The notes beneath the pieces are model-generated. The model saw only the letters and a program-made list of their open reading frames with translations. It ran no database searches and was not told the origin of the DNA. This document shows, one piece after another, positions 55,528 to 64,000 of a stretch of 64,000 bases of DNA. Positions within the stretch are counted from its first letter, which is position 1. Every line of letters starts with the position of its first letter. Position numbers and translations under genes: made by a program. This DNA comes from Piezodorus guildinii (Eukaryota; Arthropoda; Insecta; Hemiptera; Pentatomidae), in contig CM041294.1 in NCBI GenBank assembly GCA_023052935.1, forward strand, positions 15,940,635-16,004,634, read 5' to 3'.

Positions 55528-56765
55528 TTGGGTTGTCCGGAAAGTTCGTAGGAAAATTTGGACAAATTAAAATTGAACAGCTTAAAATTTATTTATTTAA
55601 TCTACAAAATAGTTACCACCGTCAGCGATTACTCTATCCCAATGCCTTGAAAGGTCCATTATCTCTTTTTTCCAAAAATCACTGTCCTTTCTCCTGAAGA
55701 ACAATAACAGGTCCGTTCTGAAGTCATCTTCTGAAGAGTAGGATTTCACTTGTAGAAAATTACCGAGGGGACGGAAAAGATGGAAATCCGAAGGAGCAAT
55801 GTCAGTAGAGTACGGCGGGTAAAACCTTCCATCTGAAGCTTAATAGCTAAAGACACATTGGGCCTAGTGTTGTCTTGGTGGAATAGCACTCCTTTCCGAC
55901 TCGCCAATTCTGACTGTTTCTCTTCAATTGCTGCCATCAATCGATCTAACTGGGTTAGTATTTATAGTAAAAGTCCGTATTTATAGTTGGGTTTAGTGGA
56001 ATGAGCTCAAAATGTATGGGTCCCTTCCAATCTCACCAAAAACTGAGTATCACCTTTCTTGGATGCAATCCGACCTTTGGTATTGCGAGCAGCGTCGTTC
56101 CAGGCAACCCCCAAGATTTTTTTCCGGCTGCTGTTGATGTAGAGAATCCATTTTTCGTCCCCAGCAACAACTCGTTTCAAAAACGGATCCTCCACATTTT
56201 TTTTCAGCAGCAAATCACAACATGAAATCCTTTCAAAAAGATTCCTTTCACTGAGCTCATGGAGAATCCAAACGTCCTAACTACAGACGTACCCGGCCTT
56301 CTTTAGATAGGCTCTTAACGCAGCTATCTCACGAACAGTAATTCGTGGATTGTTTGTAATGACAATCATAATATCCTCGACGTCAAGAGTTGAATTCCGG
56401 CCAGCCCGGGGTTGGTCTTCCAAATTGAAGACCCTCTAAACCGCGAAAACCACTTCTGAAACGTGCTATCAGCAATTGAATCGCTGCTATACACAGAACG
56501 GATCTTTCTTGCAGTTTAGGCTACGTTTTTTCCTTTTTTAAAAATGAACAGCATATTATGCCGAAAATGAACTGATTTGTCACTCATGTTGGTTTGCAAT
56601 AAACTACTCTACTGATCCTTAATAAAGAAGAATTCAGTGTGTGAACATAGTTAATTCCATGAGGATTAAAGGCATATAAATAAATATTAGCCTCGTGATT
56701 CATTTTTAGTAGAAGGTCAATTTTATTTTTAAAACCTCTACCAAATTTTCGGACTTCGGACCCAA
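55528..56765 (-). mobile_element. Full-length, decayed mariner (mar-3)
   Basis: 1238 bp, ends TTGGGTTGTCCGGAAAGTTC and a similar right end, TA on both sides. Minus-strand transposase: MSDKSVHFRHNMLFI near 56585, an HTH region with stops, KRVVAGDEKWILYIN (first Asp), FHQDNTRPNVS (second Asp) and YPPYSTDIAPSDFHLFRPL (third Asp), which is the DD34D arrangement. All catalytic positions are still visible but several stops and frameshifts break the frame. Confidence 0.88.
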
Positions 56766-56971
56766 TATTTTGAAGTATTTCTGCCTAAATGATATTTTTG
56801 GTTTTATTTTCTTGTGGCAGAAGAACAGACGGATTTTTTCCGCAACCCGATCTTGACGTAAATCGATTCCTACGAGTTTAAATGTTGGCCCATGTGATTT
56901 ATTAATTGTTACGGCAAAAGATAACTTAACGGGAAATTGAATTATTTTAAAATTAAAAGGTAAATCCTTTG

Positions 56972-58037
56972 ACCGAGTTTTTTGATCTTGGCACCCGGGG
57001 TTGCTTTACAAGCTCTGTCTATTCCTCCCTCCTACCTATTTTCTAATTATCCAATCCTACCTCGCTGATAGATCTTTTAAAATAAATCACAATAGTTCAT
57101 ATTCCTCCCTGTTTTCTCAATCTGCTGGTGTTCTCAAGGTAGCATCCAAGGACCCGTTCTTTATAAAGTTTACACAGCTGATATCCCAACCCATCCAAAC
57201 ACTTTCCTTTCTACCTATGCTGATGACACGTGTGTGCTTTCAGTAGATAATGATCCTGTTACAGCCTCCCACATTCTTCAATCCCACATCCGAAACCTTG
57301 AAGTATGGTGCCAGAATTGGAGGATTAAAATTAATTCTAACAAATCCCACCAGATAACATTTACCCTAACTTTACTAATAACTTCCTGCCCTACAGTATC
57401 CTTTAATGACACTCCACTAGCCCCTGTTGAACAGATTCGATACCTAGGACTCCACCTTGACAAACGTCTGACATGGAATCCCCATACAAGACTTAAACGA
57501 CAAGAAACTGCTCGACGTTTTCGACTACTTCAGCACTTACTGGACAAACGCTCCAACCTTCCACTTAATTACAAAAGACTTATTTATATGACCATCATAA
57601 GACCGATATGGACTTACGGAGTAGAACTATGGGGCTCTACTAAACCATCGAATTCTTCTCGTATCCAATCCTTACAATCAAAAATCCTTAACGCTCCTTA
57701 CTTTGTCACGAATAAGCTTATCCGTAAAGACCTTAATATCCCATATGTTACTGGAACTAGCCCGAACCAGGTACCAATCATTCCATGAAAAACTCCATTT
57801 CCACTCTAATCCACTATTTTCTATCCTATCATCCTCTGTGATTCCTGATAATCCTCCGAGGCGTCTGAAAAGAAGATGGCCCCGAGACCTTCTAGTTTAA
57901 AATATTTTTAGAGCGCTGCCAATGGGTGGCGTCTCTTCATGTATTTTATGTCAGTTTCCTATATCCATCACATTTACTTTTTGTATATAATTATACAGTT
58001 GTAAATATCAATAAATAGGTTTAAAATAAAAAAAAAG
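56972..58037 (+). pseudogene. 5'-truncated Jockey (J7) inside Helitron H2
   Basis: Encodes WHPGLLYKLCLFLPPTYFL, then TYADDTCVLSV-like sequence near 57220, WRIKINSNKSHQITFT, IRYLGLHLDKRLTWNPHTRL, IRPIWTYGVELWGSTKPSNS, a frameshift near 57765, and PDNPPRRLKRRWPRDLLV. The 3' UTR ends TTGTAAATATCAATAAA plus A tail. GGTAAATC(C/A)TTTG at 56959-56971 and 58038-58050 is the target duplication with one mismatch. Confidence 0.87.
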
Positions 58038-58424
58038 GGTAAATCATTTGGAATCGTTGGGATTCGAGGTAAATTTTCCCTGTTTTTTCTCAGATTTTCC
58101 ACTGATTCTTCGGTCCTATTGGTAGCCTATAGCCTTCCTCGATAAATGGACTATCCAACTCAAAAAGAATTTTTTAATTTGAACCAGTAGTTTCTGAGAT
58201 TAGCGCGTTGAAACAAACAAACAAACAAACTCTTCAGCTTTATAATATTAGTATAGATAAAGTTAAGAACGGAGGAGTGAGAATATAAGCTTTAATCCCT
58301 TTGAGGTAAATATACTCAACATATGAATGCATTAAATGTATTAGAGATGATAAATCATATGTTATCAAGTAAGCGTGAGTGTTATTTCGCCTCTCACAAT
58401 TATTTTTCTCGGTATAACATAACT

Positions 58425-58432
<8 letters not shown>

Positions 58433-58487
<55 letters not shown>
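58433..58487. repeat. (TA)n microsatellite
   Basis: About 26 TA units, followed by ATT repeats at 58497-58513. Confidence 0.95.
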
Positions 58488-58489
<2 letters not shown>

Positions 58490-58619
58490 AATATATATTA
58501 TTATTATTATTATTCATACTATTAGACATGATATTTAATATTAAATATTAGTATAACTACTAACTAAAAAAATGCTATTACTATTATTACAAAATAAAAT
58601 TAACATCTAACATTATATA

Positions 58620-58939
58620 TTGGGTTGTTTCACATGAAATGTCCATTTTTATAGTTTCAGAAATACTTAAAGGATTTGGCAGGTCTCTGTTGTTTTCTTC
58701 CGAATGTTTACATATTTTAAGTAAACAGTTACTAATCCTCTACTTCTGTATTATAAACATTTGTTTCACTTCAAAACTCAGAGTTTTTCAGTTCGGGGAT
58801 AATAAAGTTGGTGTCACGTTGGGAAAAATGTGTAGAAAAAGAAGGTAAATCCTTCGAATAAAATTATCTTGTTTTCATATCGTATTTTTAATAAAAATCC
58901 TTTACCTTGAAAACGGACATTTCATGTGACACAATCCAA
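58620..58939 (+). mobile_element. 320 bp mini-mariner (mar-1), copy 6
   Basis: Both terminal repeats and flanking TA (58618, 58940) are intact. It keeps ~145 bases of the left end and ~180 of the right, with transposase deleted except the last codons. A MITE-sized derivative of the same family. Confidence 0.9.
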
Positions 58940-59063
58940 TAATAAATTTATTTGTTCCACATAAAAATAGTTCAAAGATTAACTGACTGATCTATAGAAA
59001 AGTTATATGTATTATATTTGCACTTATCATAAACGCATGAATTTACACAAAATGAAATATATA

Positions 59064-59210
59064 AGGAGTACTCACTACGTTTGCTATAGCATGCTATTTG
59101 TGCTATTGTGCTAAACCCATCAATTTTATACAGGAAATAACTGTAGAAACTCGACGGGTTTAGCACAATAGCACAAATAGCATGCTATAGCAAACGTAGT
59201 GAGTACCCCT
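59064..59210. mobile_element. Palindromic MITE (P147), copy 2
   Basis: Near-perfect palindrome, AAGGAGTACTCACTACG to CGTAGTGAGTACCCCT, flanked by TATA. Better preserved than the copy at 6654, so younger or more selected for pairing. Confidence 0.88.
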
Positions 59211-60311
59211 ATAATAGCAAAGCTGCGGGTTACTGCTAGTAAACTATAAAACAAATTATGAACTATTGGGTAATAATTTGCAGCGTAATGCGTAATTCAT
59301 CGAATACGAATGCAATGCCTTTGTGAAAATATTCCGAATAACTGATGCTAAGCTATTTCATTTAGAAATTTATGTATACATGTACTTAAAAAAAACAAAA
59401 TAAGAGAAACCCTGACATCCAGAGATTTCACAACACTGTTAGGATGCAAGACCATTAGTTAATTTGACAGATGCTATTAAAAGTCTAGTTAACTTAAGCT
59501 GGGTTGTTCAACATGAAATGGCAATGGAAGAGCAACACATACTCCGGGCGATGAATATAAAGCAGCTTTGAAACGTTATTATTCAAATGTAGACATTTCC
59601 AGATATTCGCTTCAATTCATTCCAAACCCCGGTCCTCATATTAGATACTGCATCCATTTACATTTTCAAATATGATAAATGTCCGAAATTTGCATAAGAT
59701 ATGGAATCTTGCCCTTGTCATTATGGGTCCTCTCCTATATGCTGACGTTGTGACGTCTGGCTTCATATTTTCAATTAGCGGTAAGGGAAATTTATCATAT
59801 GGTTCAATGCCATAAATTATATTCCGGGACAGGTAATTTAGTGGACTGTGACAGGAGCCCTGAATAACATGGATTCATCAAACAATTGTATTTCATTTCC
59901 TTAGAAATTATCGACTCATTGGAGTTCCTTTTGACAATAACTACACTTTTTATGGGTGTTATTAAATACTTTATAAATGATTGAATAATTTCTACCTAAA
60001 AGTTTTTGATTATGTCCCTCAATTTTTCGTTGTATTTTTTTCCTATCACAACTGCTTTTGCCATCCTATATTGTAGAAGATATCTATAATTTAATTTTGT
60101 CAAAAATTAAAATTTTCGAAATTATCAAATTAACTTATTAAGAAGGGTATATTATATATGATATATTACTGGTATTCCTCAACCGTTGGATTAAACTAGA
60201 GTTAAAAACCCCGAAACGTTGAATGACATAATTTAAGAACTTTAGAAGACATTTCTTTAATACCACAAAACTGTATTAAATCTAACATGAGCCTGTATAA
60301 TTAAAATATCA
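59211..60311. other. Mostly single-copy sequence
   Basis: 59498-59520 (TGGGTTGTTCAACATGAAAT) looks like a lone, mutated mar-1 terminal repeat. 59560-59880 is less AT-rich, matches nothing else here and has no open frame; it may be conserved non-coding sequence. CCGAAACGTTGAATGACA at 60211 is another GAAACGTYGAATG-type repeat end. Confidence 0.35.
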
Positions 60312-60660
60312 AGGGATCACTTGTAGCTGGGCGGCTAGCATAACAGCCTCCTATGCCAAAGGTCATTGGTTCAAACTCGCAAGTGGTCCTAGGATTTTTT
60401 AATGGGATTAAAAATTCTTAGTTATGCCGTCCTTAGGAGGGGACGTTAAAAGGGGGTCCCGAGCCTGTGCGATGTCAGGTACTCGTTAAAGATCCCTATC
60501 CTAATAAAACCTGGATAGGGAAAATTCAGGACCCCCACTGTAGCATCGTCCGATTAGCCACAGTAAATAAATAAACTAATAAACAATAAAAAATATCATT
60601 ATATAAATTTTTTTATGTAAAACGAGTGATCCATATTTTTCACTCAACTATGTTACTATT
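60312..60660 (+). mobile_element. tRNA-derived SINE (S1) with extended 3' flank shared with 63171
   Basis: Head TAGCTGGGCGGCTAGCATAA, B box GGTTCAAACTC, full S1 body to TAGCATCGTCCGATTAGCCA. Beyond the usual AATAAATAAAC tail it shares about 75 more bases with the copy at 63171 (ATATCATTATATA, TTTTTCACTCAACTAT), so the repeated unit is longer than the SINE proper in these two. Confidence 0.85.
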
Positions 60661-60662
60661 TA

Positions 60663-61251
60663 ACTATTCAACAAAAAATTGCACTAAAAGTTTTTTTTTC
60701 AGTTTTCTCCTTTAGTTTTTTTTTTAATTCGCACAACTTACATATTTACCTGTTTTTTATCAGTGGTAACAAGATGGTATAGTTATTTTTATAGAATCTA
60801 TAAAATCAAAGGTACTTTAGAGGAAGGAAATTTAAAATATCGGCATTTAAGCCCTGTCAGATTATTTTAATCATAATGAAACCAACATGATATTAAAGCC
60901 CATTAAATTTTACATCGATATAGCGAGTTTAATCAAAATTGCCGAAACTGTTTTTGAGAAAAAAAGATGCAAAATGCATGGTATAAAGTGGCTCTTCTGG
61001 TAAGCTCATTTTTATGAAAAAGGTTTTGTAACCTCTCGGGCGTATATTTGTCTTAAATATGAAATTTCAGTTTCATAGGACTTACCGTTTCCGCCCGGGA
61101 GCTACCACACACACACACACACAGACCTTTTTGCGGGACTTGGTTATTTTGACTCAGGGAACCCTAAAATGTGTATTTCCGTTGAAAACTGTAATTCGAA
61201 AATTTTCACGATCGCAATACTTTCCCTTACTATATATAGTAAGTGAAAGTA
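60663..61251 (+). mobile_element. R900 repeat, 5'-truncated
   Basis: From TTTTTTTCAGTTTTCTCCTT through TTTTACATCGATATAGCGAG, a CA tract at 61107, to the terminal ACTATATATAGTAAGTGAAA palindrome. Confidence 0.82.
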
Positions 61252-61252
61252 A

Positions 61253-61995
61253 TAGCGTTGGATGTTCTGTTGCAATATAGTTAATTACAGACTTCCACAC
61301 ACTGTTAGCAGAAAGTTACGCAATTAGTTCAGCACTATACAAAATCTTTCAGCGTGAGGAGGAAGAATTCGTAATATTTACGGACTCTTTGTCTTCCTTA
61401 ATGAATTTTACAAACATTTATTCCAAAGATATAGTGATAAAGAAGGCCGAAGACAATGCTTCGGAGCTAAAATGTGTAAACAAAAGCGTGGTTCTTGTTT
61501 GGACCCTATCGCATGTAGGGATAAGCAGAGGAGCCAAAGAGGCAGCATTATCCTGTACAGAAATCAGCTCGATATTTACAAAATCTGATATATGCGCTTA
61601 CCTAAAAAAAACAAGCCGCAATGACATGGGCCAAGCTTTGGTAAAATTCAGAAGTCCCAAAACCACCGTGGGAGAGCGCCAACAGACGATGAAGAATAGG
61701 GCACACGCGACTGACCCAGGGATACCTTACAGAGAAAAGCACGCCTCCGAGCTGTGAGAACTGCAACCTGCGACTGACCATCTGCCACATCCTAGAGGAC
61801 TGCCCACGTTATCACAATTATTTTCAGACAGAAAATATTCAAAGAAACCTCAAGAGGATACTAGGTGACAACACTACCATAATTAGAAAAACAATTGAGT
61901 TTCTGAAAACATTTAATTTGTTTTTAAAAAAATCTAGCAATATTTGTATATAGACAGAAAAGGGCGCTAATGACCCCAGAAATTTTGTGCCCATA
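61253..61995 (+). pseudogene. RNase H LINE 3' remnant (N6)
   Basis: VIFTDSLSSLMNF (61370), LVWTLSHVGISRGAKEAA (61494-61547, RNase H C-terminal motif with changes), then in another frame NRAHATDPGIPYREK and a knuckle CENCNLRLTICHILEDC near 61760-61802. The 3' end is GGCGCTAATGACCCCAG then CATAAATAAAATAACCC. Frameshifted, 5'-truncated, starting directly at the end of R900. Confidence 0.75.
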
Positions 61996-62347
61996 AATAA
62001 AATAACCCAACATTTCATTAGAAAATATCACAATCTGTCATCAATGATTTGAAAAGAAAATTGACAGAATGGTACGTTCTTGTGGATATAAAAAGATGCA
62101 CAAATGAAAAGAGAGAATTTACAAGAACAAAGATATTTGCATATATGGTTAACGCTCTTATGTATTCCAAGAGGAGCAGGAAGGACGGGTTATCTAACCT
62201 CCAGGTTATCAAGTTATCCTGGCCCCAGGGTGTGGAGGTCTGAAATATATTCTGCCAGGGTAGCTGAGATACATCACATATTTAGAAGAGCAAGCAGTGC
62301 ATTATATTTATATAAGATTAAGAAAGATAATGTCTTTACATAATTTT
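61996..62347. other. Unassigned
   Basis: A plus-strand frame of 64 codons (62049-62243) has no recognisable domain. No repeat relatives in the window. Confidence 0.3.
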
Positions 62348-63125
62348 TGTAAAATATTTTTTATTTTATTTTTTTTTTTATTGAGATTTATTACAATTTG
62401 TTTCTATATGAACATTAGTAATAGTGATATATGAACCCATTCACACAATATATACAATGATAAAGTCAAATAAATAAAATATAATATATATACAAAATAA
62501 GAAAACAAACAACAACCTATAACTGAGATAAATACAAATAAATGATATATATAGAATTAAATAATAATGAATATAAAAACAAAACAAAACAAAACATTAA
62601 CCTATAATTGAGATAAATAAATTTGCAAATAAACAAACATCATTCAAACAAACATAACTATATACAAAATATACAAGTGCTATAGAGGGACCCCAGACTG
62701 GGCTTTTCCCTCCACTTGTGGAGGAAAAAGCGGAATCCAAAAGATCCTAGACCCTCGCTCTCGGCCGCGTCACTGGTGTGAATCAGTGGAGGCCGAACTA
62801 GGGCGCAATAGCCACAAACATACATTACATGAGTGGAGGATCTGACCAGTGTCAGAACTCCAATTTAAACGTTTACAATACGTCTCGCGGCCACTGCCGT
62901 TTCAATCTTCGAGGAGGATTGTAGGGATGGGTGGTACTGGATAGGGATTTTGCTAGAGGGTTAGGATGATGACTAAGGTTCTGATGAAATTTGGAAAATT
63001 TGGATGGTACCAGGTCTAAAATAAACGGAATTTTAAGGTCGTGGTGTAGGGTAGAGTTGGTAACGTAATAAGGAGCATTAACTATTGTTCGGAGAACTTT
63101 GGATTGCAAGGATTGGATGCGTTTG
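62348..63125 (-). pseudogene. Jockey-C LINE 3' end (J8)
   Basis: The minus strand encodes LQSKVLRTIVNAPYYVTNST, PFILDLVPSKFSKFHQNL and NPPRRLKRQWPRDVL with a stop at about 62873, followed by a ~520 base 3' UTR that matches 46083-46522. The A tail is the T run near 62370. It links that UTR to a Jockey-type ORF2. Confidence 0.82.
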
Positions 63126-63170
63126 ATGTTAGAATGTTAATTTTAATTGTTAAAAAAATAATACTAATAA

Positions 63171-63530
63171 TGGGCCACCTATAGCGTAGTGGTTAGCATA
63201 ACAGCTTTCTATGCCAAAGGTTGCGGGTTCAAACACACAGGTGGCCCTAGGATTTTTTAATGGAAGTAAAAAATCCTTAGTTATGCCGTCCTTTGGAGGG
63301 GACGTTAAAAGGTGGTCCTGAGCCTGTGCGATGTCAGGTACTCGTTAAAGACCCCTATCGTAATAAAACCTGGATAGGCAAAATTTAGGACTCCCACTAT
63401 AGCATCGTCCGATTAGCCACAGTAGCATAAAGTGACGTTAAATAAATAAACAAACAAACAATAAAAATATCATTATATATTTTTTTTAAATTTAAAACGA
63501 TTGATCTAAATTTTTCACTCAACTATTTTA
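63171..63530 (+). mobile_element. tRNA-derived SINE (S1) with extended 3' flank
   Basis: Head GGGCCACCTATAGCGTAGTG, B box GGTTCAAACAC, full body and (AAAC)n-like tail AAATAAATAAACAAACAAAC. Extended 3' similarity with 60312-60660 up to CACTCAACTAT at ~63525. Confidence 0.87.
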
Positions 63531-63544
63531 ATTCTCCAACGTTG

Positions 63545-63905
63545 AAATTTTTAAGGATCCTTTAATCTTCCTGTATTTACTGTATCCTCATGGAAAACCC
63601 AATGACTTCCATTAAACAGAGTATCATTTAGAGCCTTGATAACAGGTTCCAAAACATCGTCCTGTTAGTTTTGAACGTTTTTTACAATTTACAAATGTAG
63701 CTTTTTGTTATGATCAAAGCAAATTCCTCACCCAACTATCACCGAGGAAAGTTGATGGTATATTTCCACTCTTCTAATGGCTTCCTGAGCTTCTTTAGAG
63801 CTGTATGCGTACACACGATCATGTTGGTGACTTAATTTTTCGTGGGTTGTAAACATTTTCTTATCGCTAAACTAAATCTTTCGATGAAGACCACTGGCGT
63901 AACGG
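63545..63905 (-). pseudogene. Tc1/mariner-superfamily transposase remnant at window edge
   Basis: From right to left the minus strand reads FSDKKMFTTHEKLSHQHDRV (first catalytic Asp), YAYSSKEAQEAIRRVEIYHQ, LSSVIVG and a stop, then in other frames LNDTLFNGSHWVFHED with the second Asp position. This matches the DDE domain of Tc1/mariner elements (FSDEK.FT, YA.SSKEA, WVFQQD). Several stops. The rest lies to the right or is eroded. Not related to mar-1 to mar-3. Confidence 0.65.
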
Positions 63906-64000
63906 CCAAGGAGCACTTCGCATCAATCCACACTAATTTTTTTTATGGAGTTAGCCTCATTCTTCGAAATGCACCCATATTAAGGTCGCTTTTTATAATG

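Larger units (their letters stand above)
55453..58257 (-). mobile_element. Helitron H2 with nested mariner and Jockey
   Basis: On the minus strand the 5' end is TCTATACTAATATTATAAAG (58257 downward) and the 3' end is GCGCAACAGCTAG with a CTAG terminus at 55453 followed by T. A helicase remnant at 56860-56960 reads FPVKLSFAVTINKSHGP then VGIDLRQDR, the PIF1-like C-terminal region. Removing the mariner (55528-56765) and the Jockey (56972-58037) leaves ~500 bp colinear with H1. A degenerate non-autonomous copy. Confidence 0.8.

Noticed and set aside
60303..60598. AAAATATCA as target duplication of the SINE at 60312
   Set aside because: The right-hand copy is also present after the SINE at 63171, so it belongs to the shared 3' extension and not to a duplication.

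Overview
This is a 64 kb piece of a eukaryotic nuclear genome, almost certainly from an insect. It is AT-rich, has no bacterial-style gene packing, and is dominated by transposable elements. The only coding sequence I can assign to a host gene with confidence is two minus-strand exons of an Elk-type (EAG family, Kv12/KCNH3-4-8-like) voltage-gated potassium channel. Exon A (27194-27327) encodes the conserved segment just before the membrane domain. Exon B (9112-9316) encodes transmembrane segment S1 and the S1-S2 loop. The roughly 17.9 kb between them is one intron or possibly two. Most of the window therefore reads as Elk intron loaded with repeats. A second possible host exon, a short plus-strand first exon with a good start codon and splice donor, lies at 40646-40719 and I cannot name it.

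Layout. 1-9 kb: an inverted repeat at the left edge, a tRNA-derived SINE, a large decayed inverted duplication (about 2.8-7.3 kb) with two younger inserts, a full-length copy of a ~0.9 kb repeat called R900 here, and a three-copy tandem repeat running into the splice donor of Elk exon B. 9-16 kb: a hairpin repeat, a Helitron broken by a poly(A)-tailed insert and a Tc1-like MITE, an RNase H-bearing LINE remnant broken by a 0.4 kb element, and a Jockey fragment. 16-27 kb: a SINE with an RTE fragment in its tail, two internally deleted mariners flanking a 1 kb snap-back repeat, RT remnants, Jockey fragments, and an RNase H LINE with a 48-nt A tail. 27-43 kb: Elk exon A, R900, a mariner with a duplicated inverted end and an RTE insert, a SINE, a nearly complete but frameshifted Jockey (about 32.43-36.70 kb), two mariners joined by (TA)n, further LINE pieces, and an RTE remnant ending in (TA)n. 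43-64 kb: more mariner, LINE and Helitron copies, a dense R900 cluster (49.6-54.6 kb), a full-length decayed mariner and a truncated Jockey both nested in a second Helitron, and SINEs, with a decayed Tc1/mariner transposase at the right edge.

No rRNA gene, genuine tRNA gene, CRISPR array or intact mobile element was found. Every transposase and reverse transcriptase seen is truncated, frameshifted or lacks a catalytic part, so most copies are probably immobile. Several insertions keep readable target-site duplications, which allows a relative order: R900, SINEs and Helitrons first, then RTE, Jockey and mariner on top. The most notable structural points are the R900 architecture (subterminal inverted repeats, internal CA tract, 3' hairpin, resembling non-autonomous Helentrons), the tandem repeat abutting an Elk splice donor, a possible GC donor or missed micro-exon after Elk exon A, and several large palindromic repeats.
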